Origin: an uncultured Verrucomicrobia subdivision 3 bacterium
GTDB taxonomy: Bacteria > Verrucomicrobiota > Verrucomicrobiae > Limisphaerales > UBA11358
Assembly (NCBI GenBank): GCA_903921455.1
Contig: CAIXPZ010000253.1
Location: 1-51,403, forward strand
DNA: 51,403 nucleotides
Reading direction: 5' to 3'
The notes under the pieces are model-generated. The model did not search any database, was not told where the DNA came from, and saw only the letters and a program-made list of their open reading frames with translations. Position 1 is the first letter of the stretch. Every line of letters begins with the position of its first letter. Of the stretch, positions 33,667 through 43,600 are shown piece after piece. Made by a program: the position numbers and the translations under genes.

Positions 33667-35109
33667 ATGAAACAACTCACCACCGCCCTGCTCCTCACCG
33701 CCGCGCTCGCCGCCAGTGCCGAGCCCGCGCTGACCATCTACAACCAGAATTTCGCCGTCGTGCGCGACACCGTGCCGCTCGACTTGAAGCCCGGCCCCAA
33801 TGCCGTGCGCTACGCCGGCGCCACCGCGCAGGTCGAATCGGATTCGGTGATCCTGCGCGACCCGCAGGGCAAACATTCGCTGCAAATCCTGGAACAGAAT
33901 TACCGCAACGACCCCGTGTCGCAGGAATTGCTCCTTTCCCTGTTTGAAGGCAAGCGCCTTGATTTCCAAAACCTCCGGATGAAGGACAACACCGCCACAC
34001 GCGAGTTGATCAATGGCAAAGTCATCCGCAGCGGCTTTGTGCCCGGCGGCGGCAATGAACAGCCCATCATCGAAGTGGACGGGAAGCTGCAATTCTCGCT
34101 GCCCGGCCAGCCGCTCTTCCCCGATCTCGGCAGCGACACGATTCTCAAGCCCGCATTCAACTGGCTGCTGCAAACGGACAAGCCCGGCACTTTTGACGCC
34201 GAGGTTGGTTATGTGACGGGTGGGTTCGACTGGAACGCCAGTTACAATCTCGTCTCGCCGGAAAAGGGCGACATCGTGGACCTCGTGGGCTGGATCACGA
34301 TGAACAACACCAGCGGCAAGACGTTTGAGAATGCCCGGATCAAACTCCTGGCCGGCGACGTGAACAAGATTCAGCCCGTCGCACCCATGGGCTTCGCCGG
34401 TGCCATGCGCGCGAAAGCGATGAACATGGCCATGGAGGAGAGCGCCCCCGCCGTCACCGAGAAGGCTTTCGATGAGTTCCACCTGTATTCCATCGCGCGA
34501 CCGACCACGTTGCATGACCGCGAGACCAAGCAGGTGGAATTCGTCCACGCCGAGAAGATGTATGCCCCGACGATTTATTTGTATGACGGCGCGCCGGGTT
34601 ACCGATTCTACGGCTTGAACATCGACCGCGGCTTTGGCCAGAGCGACAGCAAGAAGATCATCGTCCAGCGCGAGTTCAAGAATGCGGAAACCAACCAGCT
34701 CGGCATCGCCCTGCCCGCCGGCAAGCTGCGCTTCTATCGCCGCGATACGGACGGCCAGTTGCAATTCGTGGGCGAAAACACCATCGACCATACCCCGCGC
34801 AACGAGACCATCCGCGTGACCACCGGCAATGCCTTCGACCTCGTGGGCGAACGCAAGCAGACGGATTTCAAGGTGGACCGCGCCGACAAGTGGATGGACG
34901 AGACCTTCGAGATCAAGCTCCGCAACCGCAAGAAAACCGACGCCGTGGAGATCCGCGTCCTCGAGCACCTTTACCGCGGCAACAATTGGAACCTAACCGC
35001 CCAGTCCGCCGACTTCGTGAAGAAGGATGCCCAGACCATCGAGTTCCGCATCCCCGTGAAACCGGACGAGGAAAAAGTCCTGACCTACACCGTGCATTAC
35101 ACGTGGTGA
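33667..35109 (+). CDS. exported DUF4139-domain protein
   Basis: Protein of 480 residues. I chose the ATG at 33667, which has AAGGAT 7 nt upstream and begins a clear signal peptide (MKQLTTALLLTAALAASAEP); an ATG eight codons earlier would spoil it. The mature part is beta-rich and matches the DUF4139 family, with GGFDWNASYNLVSPEKGD and the C-terminal DEEKVLTYTVHYTW. Related domains occur in proteins linked to mucoidy, but no activity is known. It is monocistronic between two divergent or convergent genes. Confidence 0.85.
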   Translation: MKQLTTALLLTAALAASAEPALTIYNQNFAVVRDTVPLDLKPGPNAVRYAGATAQVESDSVILRDPQGKHSLQILEQNYRNDPVSQELLLSLFEGKRLDFQNLRMKDNTATRELINGKVIRSGFVPGGGNEQPIIEVDGKLQFSLPGQPLFPDLGSDTILKPAFNWLLQTDKPGTFDAEVGYVTGGFDWNASYNLVSPEKGDIVDLVGWITMNNTSGKTFENARIKLLAGDVNKIQPVAPMGFAGAMRAKAMNMAMEESAPAVTEKAFDEFHLYSIARPTTLHDRETKQVEFVHAEKMYAPTIYLYDGAPGYRFYGLNIDRGFGQSDSKKIIVQREFKNAETNQLGIALPAGKLRFYRRDTDGQLQFVGENTIDHTPRNETIRVTTGNAFDLVGERKQTDFKVDRADKWMDETFEIKLRNRKKTDAVEIRVLEHLYRGNNWNLTAQSADFVKKDAQTIEFRIPVKPDEEKVLTYTVHYTW

Positions 35110-35150
35110 GCTGGCTTCAGGGTTGGCGCCCGGCGTCGGCCCGCTGTCGT

Positions 35151-38100
35151 TTACGCCGCGACGGGTTCTGGGTTTAGCGGCAAGGCTGGCGTTTCGTTCG
35201 CCTTGTGAAATTTCACGCTGACAATCTTGCTGATGCCGTGCTCCTGCATGGTCACGCCGTAAAGCACATCCGCCATCTGGATGGTGCGCTTGTTATGCGT
35301 GATGATGACGAACTGCGAATGCGCCAGGAAGCGCTGCAAAATCTTCACGAAGCGGATGACGTTCGCCTCGTCCAACGGCGCGTCCAATTCATCCAGCACG
35401 CAAAACGGGCTGGGCTTGACCTGATAAATCGAGAACAAGAGCGACACGGCCACCATGGTCTGCTCGCCGCCGGACAGCAACGAGATGCTCTGCAATTGCT
35501 TGCCGGGCGGGCGCGCGACGATTTCGATGCCGCTCTCCAGCACGTCGTTTTCGTCGGACAAAATTAGGTCCGCCTTGCCGCCGCCAAACACGTCCACGAA
35601 CATCAAACGGAAATTGTCGCGGATCTTCTCGAACGTCTCGATGAACATCTGGCGCGTTTGCGTATTGATGCGGTTGATGACTTCGAGCAATTGCGTCTTG
35701 GCGTTGACCAGGTCGTCATACTGCTGCGAAAGGAAGGTGTGCCGCTGCTCGGTCTCCTCGTATTCCTCGATGGCCACGAGATTCACCGGTCCCATCTCAT
35801 CAATCTTCTGCTGCAAAGCCTCCACCTGCTGCTGCACCTGCGCCCAGTCCGTGCCGGCGCCGCTCTCCGCCATCTGCTCGGGCGTCAGCGTCTCGACCTT
35901 GGCCGGCCCTTCGTCGGCGTGGGTAATGGTGATGCATTCGCTGCGGATGTCGTCGAGGTTTAAATGATATTTCTGCTGGACCTTTTCGCGCAGGTTCTGG
36001 ACGGACATGTTTTTCTGCGCCAGCTCCACTTCGAGGCTGCCGCGCTGATTCTGGATTTCCGTCAGGCGACTGCGCTGCGTGCGCAACGTTTCCTCGCGCC
36101 CGAAAATCTCCCGTTCCTGCGTGTTCTTGTGGCCCACCAGCTCGGCGGTCTGGGCGCTCACCTGTTCGCGCTCATGTTGCAGCCGCTCGATCTGACTGCG
36201 CGAATCCTGGATCTCCGTCTGCGCCTGCTCCTGCCGGGCGATGAACGAGGAACACTCATTCTTGCGCAGCTCGACAATCTGGGTCAGCTCGCGGATGCGT
36301 TGCTCCAGCGAGACGAGCTGCAGCTTGAACGACGAAGCCAGTTGCTCGTCGGACGCCAAGGCTACCTTGCTCTCGGTCAGGGCGGCGTTGGCGGCGTCCC
36401 GGGCTTGGCGGAGATTTTCCAGCTCTTGCGTGAGCGCGACGACCGCTTCCTGGCTGGTGCGTTCGCGGGCTTCCAGCTCGTTCAGCCGGGCCGTGAGTGC
36501 CTCGCGCTTTTGAAAGCCTTCTTCTTCCTGAGCCGCGAGGCTTTGCACCTCAAACATCACGGTCTCGATCTTCTGTTGCAGCAGGCGGTTGGAATTGTGC
36601 AGCGCCTTGAACTCGCCTTCGCGCGTGGCGATGGCGACCTCCTGCTCGCGCAACTCGGTCTGCGCCGCCTGCAGGGACGCCTGCAACTCGGTCTGCTCGC
36701 TCAGCAGTTCGCCGCGCTTGCGGCTCGCGTCCTCGACGAGTTTTTGCAACTCCGCCAGTTCCGTCTGCAGTTCCGTGATCTGGTTCTTGCGCCCGAGAAT
36801 CGAGCTGGGCGCCTTGCCGTTGCTGCCCTTGTTCAGATAACCGCCGGTGTAAATGCCGTGGCGGTTCAGCAGTTCGCCGCCCATCGTCACGAAGTCGCAG
36901 CCGGCATGGCCGTTCTGGATTTGCGCGGTGGCCGTGCCGAGGTCAGACGCGATGAACGTGCGGCCCAGCAATGATTTCAGCAGCGCTTCCACCTGCGGCT
37001 CGGCCTGAATCACGCTCATGGCGTGGACTATCCGGCCCGGCGGCAAGCCGCCCGCTTCATCATTTTTTTCCGACGGCGCCATTTCGCCGACAAACGAAAG
37101 CTGCTTCTCGTCCTGATATTGTTGGATGGCCAGCGCCGCTACGCTCGCGCGACCGGCCTTGTTGGTGTTCAAGTCGGCGAGAATCTCCTGCGCGGACGCC
37201 GGTTGTTCGGTCAGCACCAATTGAAGGTTGTGACCGAGCGCATTTTCCACGGCCGTGACAAATTGATCCGGCACGCGAATTCGGTCCGCCAGCGAGCCGA
37301 TGACCGAACGGGACTGGCGCAATGCGGCCACGGCGCCGGCGTCGAAGCCCTCATGCGCGCCTTCCAACTGTTCCAACACCGTGAGGCGCGAACGCTTGTC
37401 GGACTGCTGGTGCAGATACTTGTCCTGCTCGGTGGAAGCGTGCTGGAGTTCCGCCTGCAATTCGCGCAGGCGGTTTTGACGCTGCTCGACGGAGCCGCGC
37501 GTCGTGGCAACATTCAGTTTCTCCACCTCGACGCTCGCCGTGAATTCCTGCAGGCGCGATTCCAAACCGGTGCGCTCCACTTCGAGCTGGATCTTTTCGG
37601 CCGACAATTTTTCGAGCCGCACCACGTTGCCCTGCTTCTGCAGCTCCAGCGCGGTGATCTCATTGCGGAGCCGCGACAAATCCTGGGCCGCCGCGAACGC
37701 GGTCGCCTGGGCCTGGCGCAACTGCTCCTGGCGCTCGCGCAGATCATTTTCGATCTGCTGCAGCCCCTCGCGTTTCGCCTGCAACGCCTCACGATGCTGG
37801 TCCAGCGCGGCTTCCGCCACGGCCAGACGTTCGGTGACGGAAAGCAATTCGCTGGATGCGGCCTGGCAGCGCTCTTCCGCCTGCGCGATCTCCGCGAGCG
37901 CCTTGGCGTTCTGGGATTCGATCTCGCGCAGACGCTCTTCGTTGAACTGGATGCGGCTTTCGTTGCGGTCAATGCCGGCCTTCAATTCCAGTCCGCGCTG
38001 CTGCTGCGCCGCGACTTCGTGTTCGAGTTCCGATAGATGTTCGCGCAGCTTGGAGATTTCGTTCTCAAAACGGAGAATGTCATTCGAACCGAGCTCGATT

Positions 38101-38879
38101 TCGTTGCGCAACGTTTCGACGGACGCCTGGCGCTCGGAGATTTCGCCTTGCAGCACGTCAAATTGATGGCGGGCGAGCTGCGTTTCCAGATGCTGCAGTT
38201 CCGACGAAATCTGCTTGTAGCGGCGCGCCTTGCCGGCCTGACGCTGGAGCGAACCGATCTGGCGTTTCACTTCCTTGATTGTGTCGGCGATGCGCAGCAG
38301 ATTCTGCTCGGTGTATTCCAGTTTGCGCAGGGATTCTTTTTTCTGCGACTTGAACTTGGTGATGCCCGCCGCTTCCTCGAAAATCATCCGGCGGTCTTCC
38401 GGCTTGCTGGAAAGGATCTGGGTGATGTGGCCCTGCGCCAGGATGCTGTAACTTGTGCGCCCGACTCCCGTGCCCATGAATAATTGCTGGATGTCCTTCA
38501 ATCGGCAAGGCGTGCGGTTCAGGAAATATTCACTGCCGCCATCGCGGAAAATCCGTCGGGTGAGCGTGACTTCGTCATAGCTCACCTCGACGCCCGCCGC
38601 TTTCAGGCTTTCTTCGCCGACGCCACCCAGGGTCAGCGATACTTCGCCCATGCCCATCGGCTTGCGACCGTCGGTGCCGTTGAAAATCACATCGGCCATC
38701 TCACCGCCGCGCAAGGCTTTGGCCGACTGTTCGCCGAGCACCCAGCGAATGGCGTCGGAGACATTAGATTTGCCGCAACCGTTCGGACCGACGATGGCGG
38801 TCACGCCGGGCTGAAAGTTCAGCGCCGTCTTGTCCGCAAAGGACTTGAAGCCAAAAACTGTGAGATTCTTGAGATACAT
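35151..38879 (-). CDS. smc: chromosome segregation protein SMC
   Basis: Protein of 1242 residues, the bacterial condensin ATPase. Walker A is [10 protein letters not shown] (31-40), with the R-loop region FSKLDRR-like [16 protein letters not shown] following. Coiled coil 1 spans about 170-500, the hinge about 505-680 ([18 protein letters not shown] to [10 protein letters not shown]), coiled coil 2 about 690-1010. The C-terminal head has the signature [12 protein letters not shown] (about 1135) and Walker [14 protein letters not shown]. Length is normal. The ATG at 38879 ([14 protein letters not shown]) matches SMC homologues; a TTG four codons earlier is less likely. A 12-bp perfect palindrome lies about 60 bp upstream. 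Confidence 0.96.
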   Translation of the reverse strand: MYLKNLTVFGFKSFADKTALNFQPGVTAIVGPNGCGKSNVSDAIRWVLGEQSAKALRGGEMADVIFNGTDGRKPMGMGEVSLTLGGVGEESLKAAGVEVSYDEVTLTRRIFRDGGSEYFLNRTPCRLKDIQQLFMGTGVGRTSYSILAQGHITQILSSKPEDRRMIFEEAAGITKFKSQKKESLRKLEYTEQNLLRIADTIKEVKRQIGSLQRQAGKARRYKQISSELQHLETQLARHQFDVLQGEISERQASVETLRNEIELGSNDILRFENEISKLREHLSELEHEVAAQQQRGLELKAGIDRNESRIQFNEERLREIESQNAKALAEIAQAEERCQAASSELLSVTERLAVAEAALDQHREALQAKREGLQQIENDLRERQEQLRQAQATAFAAAQDLSRLRNEITALELQKQGNVVRLEKLSAEKIQLEVERTGLESRLQEFTASVEVEKLNVATTRGSVEQRQNRLRELQAELQHASTEQDKYLHQQSDKRSRLTVLEQLEGAHEGFDAGAVAALRQSRSVIGSLADRIRVPDQFVTAVENALGHNLQLVLTEQPASAQEILADLNTNKAGRASVAALAIQQYQDEKQLSFVGEMAPSEKNDEAGGLPPGRIVHAMSVIQAEPQVEALLKSLLGRTFIASDLGTATAQIQNGHAGCDFVTMGGELLNRHGIYTGGYLNKGSNGKAPSSILGRKNQITELQTELAELQKLVEDASRKRGELLSEQTELQASLQAAQTELREQEVAIATREGEFKALHNSNRLLQQKIETVMFEVQSLAAQEEEGFQKREALTARLNELEARERTSQEAVVALTQELENLRQARDAANAALTESKVALASDEQLASSFKLQLVSLEQRIRELTQIVELRKNECSSFIARQEQAQTEIQDSRSQIERLQHEREQVSAQTAELVGHKNTQEREIFGREETLRTQRSRLTEIQNQRGSLEVELAQKNMSVQNLREKVQQKYHLNLDDIRSECITITHADEGPAKVETLTPEQMAESGAGTDWAQVQQQVEALQQKIDEMGPVNLVAIEEYEETEQRHTFLSQQYDDLVNAKTQLLEVINRINTQTRQMFIETFEKIRDNFRLMFVDVFGGGKADLILSDENDVLESGIEIVARPPGKQLQSISLLSGGEQTMVAVSLLFSIYQVKPSPFCVLDELDAPLDEANVIRFVKILQRFLAHSQFVIITHNKRTIQMADVLYGVTMQEHGISKIVSVKFHKANETPALPLNPEPVAA

Positions 38880-38938
38880 AATCTGTTTCAACTAGCCAAC
38901 CAAAGCTGGTGGTTTGTGTAAAGAGAAAACCACAATAT

Positions 38939-38950
38939 GTTGTGCACAAC
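38939..38950. promoter_or_regulatory. 12-bp palindrome upstream of smc
   Basis: GTTGTGCACAAC is a perfect palindrome about 60 bp before the smc ATG in an AT-rich stretch; a dimeric regulator could bind it. No protein is known to me for it, and it may be chance. Confidence 0.3.
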
Positions 38951-39086
38951 CCCGATTGTAGCGCAACTAATTGGTGAGGAACCGAGGTTTCAATTGCGCC
39001 AAAACCGTTAATTTTACCGTTAATACCAGAGGATACCTAACCCCGAAAACCGCTTCCGTCAAATGAAGATTGGGGCGAAACGAAGA

Positions 39087-39842
39087 CTATTTGACCGTGT
39101 TGATGAGCGAAGCCAGACCTTGGATGCGCACTTCCAATTTGTCCCCGCTTTGGATCGGCCCGACGCCGCTTGGCGTGCCGGTGAGAATGACATCCCCCGG
39201 CAGCAACGTCATGTTGGTGGACACGAAGCTGACAATTTCCGCCGGCTTGAAAATCAATTCGCGGGTGTTGGAATTCTGGCGAAGCTGGCCGTTCTGAAAT
39301 TGTTGGATGCTCAATTCGTTGGGATCGATCATCGTCTCCACATACGGTCCCAGCGGGGTGAAAGTATCGAAGGACTTGCAGCGAGCCCATTGCGACTCGG
39401 CCTTCTGGATCGTGCGGTCGCTGATGTCCTGCGCCGCCGTGTAGCCAAAGATGTAACGCGCGGCGGTGGTGGAGGTGACGTTGCGGATTTTGCGGCCGAT
39501 GACGATGGCCAGCTCGGCTTCAAAATCCGTGCGATGGTTGCGGAACGGGATTTCAATTTTGCCGCCATCCGGCAGCAGCGAGGTGGTGGCCTTGAACCAG
39601 ATCAGCGGTTCCTTGGGCAGTTCGCGGTTCATCTCGCGGGCGTGGTCGCGGTAATTGATCCCAACGGCGATTATCTTGCTCGGCACGACCGGCACCAAGG
39701 TCTTGAGACCTTTGCGCGGCGTCGGCTTGCGGTCAAACGACGGCGCGCCGAACACATCGCCGCGCAGGCGAAACAATTCACCGTCCACAACCTTGGCGTA
39801 GAAAACATCTTCGCCTTTGGAAAACCGGCCGATGGCAGCCAT
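39087..39842 (-). CDS. fumarylacetoacetate hydrolase family protein
   Basis: Protein of 251 residues with the FAH fold: FKATTSLLPDGGKIEIP, the metal ligands in FEAELAIVIGRK (Glu-x-Glu and Asp from TAAQDISDRTIQ), KSFDTFTPLGPYV, and GDVILTGTPSGVG. Members act as fumarylpyruvate or acylpyruvate hydrolases or oxaloacetate decarboxylases; the precise substrate is open. No catabolic genes lie beside it. On its 5' side, TTGCCG and TTTAAT 17 nt apart (minus strand, about 39855-39890) may be its promoter. Confidence 0.92.
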   Translation of the reverse strand: MAAIGRFSKGEDVFYAKVVDGELFRLRGDVFGAPSFDRKPTPRKGLKTLVPVVPSKIIAVGINYRDHAREMNRELPKEPLIWFKATTSLLPDGGKIEIPFRNHRTDFEAELAIVIGRKIRNVTSTTAARYIFGYTAAQDISDRTIQKAESQWARCKSFDTFTPLGPYVETMIDPNELSIQQFQNGQLRQNSNTRELIFKPAEIVSFVSTNMTLLPGDVILTGTPSGVGPIQSGDKLEVRIQGLASLINTVK

Positions 39843-39903
39843 AAATCGAGGCCCATTAAACCAATGTCGCCTGCGTTCGGCAAGGAGTTAAAGCCTAGCC
39901 GGC

Positions 39904-39932
39904 TTGCCGAAAGCGCGTTCCACCGCTACATT
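39904..39932 (+). promoter_or_regulatory. predicted leaderless promoter of the 43-residue membrane protein gene
   Basis: TTGCCG, 17 nt, TACATT, then 6 nt (GTGCGC) to the ATG at 39939. Confidence 0.5.
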
Positions 39933-39938
39933 GTGCGC

Positions 39939-40070
39939 ATGAGCTGGCTGACGCAGCAGGAAAAACTGATCATTTGCCTCGTCATCGGCTTGCTGGTGAC
40001 CGGCCTCGCAGTGAAGTATTATCGCACCGCGCATCCGGCGCCAACCAGCAGCCAGCCGGGCAAACCCTGA
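39939..40070 (+). CDS. 43-residue single-helix membrane protein
   Basis: Short protein MSWLTQQEKLIICLVIGL... with one membrane helix (about 10-27), a basic KYYRT edge and a polar Pro/Ser tail. It ends 3 nt before the ATG of the Minf_1886 gene and has a promoter-like sequence ending 6 nt before its own ATG, both good reasons to call it real. It would lie in the inner membrane with the tail inside or outside according to the KYYR charges; function unknown. Similar tiny proteins beside Minf_1886 genes are, I believe, common in Verrucomicrobia. Confidence 0.65.
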   Translation: MSWLTQQEKLIICLVIGLLVTGLAVKYYRTAHPAPTSSQPGKP

Positions 40071-40073
40071 TTT

Positions 40074-40493
40074 ATGCAAGAAGTCAATTTTGACGAAGCC
40101 GTGGAACAAATCCTCGCGACGGACAGCCGTTTTCATCGCGATGCCTACGTGTTCATGCGCGAGGCGCTCGACTTCACGCAAAAGCTCGTGGGCCGGGAAA
40201 ATCAGGGCAAGGTGCGCCACGTCAGCGGTCAGGAATTGCTCAACGGCCTCCGGCAATACGCGCTGCAACAATTCGGCCCGATGACCACGACCGTGTTCGA
40301 GGAGTGGGGGATCCGCAACTGCCAGAGCTTCGGCGAGATTGTTTTCAACATGGTCGAGATCGGCCTGCTCGCGAAAACGGAAAAAGACACGCGGGATGAT
40401 TTTCAGACGGGCTATGATTTCACCGACGCCTTTCGCAAGCCGTTCTGGCCGGAAAGCAAAATTAAAACGGAGTCCAAGACCGTCTCGAGCTAG
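40074..40493 (+). CDS. Minf_1886 family protein
   Basis: Protein of 139 residues: NFDEAVEQILATDSRFHRDAYVFMREALDFTQ, here cited by its first part NFDEAVEQIL and DAYVFMREALDFTQ, then HVSGQELLNGLRQYAL and NCQSFGEIVFNMVE, matching the uncharacterised Minf_1886 family that is nearly restricted to the PVC group. It has no signal peptide or membrane segment, so it is cytosolic. Role unknown. It follows the small membrane protein by 3 nt in an operon and is the best single taxonomic marker in the window. Confidence 0.9.
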   Translation: MQEVNFDEAVEQILATDSRFHRDAYVFMREALDFTQKLVGRENQGKVRHVSGQELLNGLRQYALQQFGPMTTTVFEEWGIRNCQSFGEIVFNMVEIGLLAKTEKDTRDDFQTGYDFTDAFRKPFWPESKIKTESKTVSS

Positions 40494-40576
40494 CCTTCCC
40501 GCCCCGCCTCGCTGACCCTGCGGTTTAATCTACAAGCATGTTCATGCGATAGAGTCGGATTTGATTCGGATTATAT

Positions 40577-40608
40577 TGTCAGGCATCCAATCCGATCTAT
40601 GCCTGACA
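40577..40608 (+). promoter_or_regulatory. inverted repeat over the GH31 start codon
   Basis: TGTCAGGCAT (40577-40586) and ATGCCTGACA (40599-40608) are perfect 10-bp arms around 12 nt; the right arm contains the first ATG of the GH31 gene. Nearby CGGATT occurs at 40556 and 40567 in direct and at 40589 in reverse orientation, and TATATT at 40572 is a possible -10. Operator or mRNA hairpin hiding the start are both possible. Confidence 0.45.
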
Positions 40609-43600
40609 TGATTTTCTCACGCCCTGCGCGCTCTCGTTGCTTGAGGCTGGCGCTCACGACGGCGCTTGCCGGTGTGTTCATTTCGGGGCAAGCCGCCATC
40701 GTCACCGTCGGCAATGTCACCAACATCACACTCTCGGTGGACGGCACCAACGGCAACACCACCGCCATCTTCGCCATTGATAACGGCGGCGCCGCCGCGG
40801 TCACGCCGGTGGCGGCGGATGTCGTGCGCGTGCGTTATCACTTCGGCGGCTTGTGGAGCAAAGAGGAACCGATGATCGCCAAGCAACCGGGCGATTGGCC
40901 GACGATTTCCAACAGCGTTTCGTTCAGCGATCAAGGCGCGACCTATTTGATCCAGACGCCGCAACTGGATGTGGTGGTCACCAAATCGCCGTTCAAGGTG
41001 GATTTCAAGGACAAGGGCGGTTTTTATCTGCTACGCGACGATCATTCGGAATTTGATTCCAGCTACGCCTACAGCGGCCAGAGCGGTTGGACCTCCTTGG
41101 GCTTTAAACTCAAATGCCTCAAGACGCTGCCGGCGAACCAGGCATTCTTCGGTCTCGGCGAATACGGCGGACCGCTGAACCGCCGCGGCAGCGAATTCGA
41201 ATGCTGGAACACCGGCACCTACAACTGGAATGAATTCAACAAGCCGGAATATCTCAACATGCCGTTCTTCTACGGCATCCAGCCGGCCAGCGGCCCAACG
41301 AACGCCTTTGCCTATGGCCTCATGTTCAACAATCCCTGCCGGCCGCTGTTCAAGTTCGGCACCCAGTTCGCCGATAAATATTCCTTCGAAGCCGGTGACG
41401 GCCAGTTGGATTATTTCTTCTTCGGCGGCGGCGCCAGCCATGCCATGACGGCAGTGATTGACCGTTACTCGGAATTGACCGGCCGCCCCGCGATGCTGCC
41501 CAAGTGGGCGTTCGGCTATCACCTCTCGCGCTTCAGCTATCTCAATCAAAGCTGGGTGCAATACCTCGCCGATGCGGCGACCGCCAACAACATCCCGCTC
41601 GACGCCGTCTATTTGGACATTGATTACATGAACATCAATTCCGACAACAATCCCACGGCGGCGAATGTGCTCCACCAGATGACCACGGATTCCAACTTCC
41701 CCAATCCCGGGGCCATGGTCACCTACTGCGGCAACAAGGGCGTGAAGATCATTCCGCTCATCGAACCGCTGCTCGAAACGCAGGACCCCATGTATAGCGA
41801 GGCCAACACCGCTTTGCATTTCATCAAGGACAACAATGCGAACACGGTCGTCGGCAATATTTATCTGGGGCCCATCTCCTGGCTGGATTTCTCCAGCACG
41901 CCCGCGCGCACCTGGTGGAAGGGCAAAATCGGCAACTGGATGAACACCTTCCCGTTCGCCGGCATCTGGAACGACATTGATGAGCCCGAAGCCGACGCCA
42001 TTCCCGCCAACGGCCTGCTCTGGCTTGACGGCCGCTACGGCACCTCGGCCACCGACACGCGCCGGCAGTGGAGCAACGAGCATAATTACTTCGGCCTGCG
42101 TTGCGCCTCAACCAGCTACGAAGCCTTGCTGGAAAAGAATCCCAACAAACGCCCCTTCGTCCTGAGCCGTTCCGGCAACTGCGGCCTGCAACGTTACGCC
42201 GTGAGTTGGAGCGGCGACACCGCCGCGAACTGGACTTACGCGCGCACCTGCATCCGCTTCGGCACCAGCGCGATGATTTCCGGGGCAGCGTGGTATGGCC
42301 ATGATCTCGGCGGTTTCACCGGCACGGTTGATCCGGAACTGCTCACGCGCTGGCATGAATGGGGCGCGCTGCTGCCGTTCTTCCGCAGCCATTCGCGCAA
42401 GGACGATGACAAGTGGCCGGGCGGCGATCAGGGACGCGAACCCTGGCGCTACGGCGAGCCGTATCAAAGCGACATGCGCAGTTGCATCCAATTCCGCTAC
42501 AAGCTCATGCCCTATCTTTACACGCTCGCCTATAACGCCACGCGGACCGGCGAACCGATGAACGCGCCGACCGTCCTGAAATATTTTGCGGATCAAAACA
42601 CCGCGTCGCTGAATGATTATGAATTCACTGTCGGCGATTATCTGCTCGCCGCGCCGGTTTACAATCAAGGGGCCTCCACGCGCACAGTGTATCTGCCCTA
42701 CGCGCCGGGCGTGGGCTGGTATCACTGGTGGAGCAATGTGCGTTACAATGGCGGCAACACCGTCACCGTCAATGCGCCGCTCGGCCAGTTGCCACTCTTT
42801 GTGCGCAGCGGCGCCATCATCCCGATGGGCCCGACCGCGCAGAATACCACCCAGTTGCAATCCGGCTATCTCGATGTGAATTGCTGGCCGGACGGCAATT
42901 CCGCCTTCACTCTTTACGAGGACGAAGGCGAAGGCTGGAATTACACGAACGGCGTCTATGCCGCCGTCACCTTCAACAGCGCGCGCACGGCGACCAATTG
43001 GGACTTCACCATCGGCGCGCGGCAGGGCAGCTACAATCCCGGTCACACGAATTTTTTCATCTACGTTTACAATCCCGACACCGTGGCCGCCGTGAAACTC
43101 AACGGCGCGCCGCTCGCCCAGATCACCAATCTCGCGTCCGCGCCCGCCGGCTGGCTGATGACCGGCGATGGCAAGCTCGCCATCAAGGTCACGGACATCG
43201 GCAGCGCGCAGAGCGTCCATGTGGACTGGGGTTCCAACCTGATCAGCAGCATTTCCTACGGCGCCATGACCGTGGCGGGCACCTTTCAAACACCGCCATG
43301 GAATCCCGCCGGGAGCAACATGGTGCAGACCGCCGGGCACATCTGGCAGTTGGATACCACCTTCGCGGGCATCACCAACTTTCAGTTCAAGTTCGCCGCC
43401 AACGGCAGTTGGACAACAAACTGGGGCGAGAACCCCGGCTCGCAGGCGCAGTCAGCCCTGCCCTTGTCCGGCACCGGCAAACTGGGCGGCACCTCGAACA
43501 TCCTCGCCACCGGCACATTTAACGGCACCTATCGCTTCACCTTCAACGACCTGACACTCGCCTACCAGGTCACTCCGTTGCTGGCGAGTCCTTACGGCCT

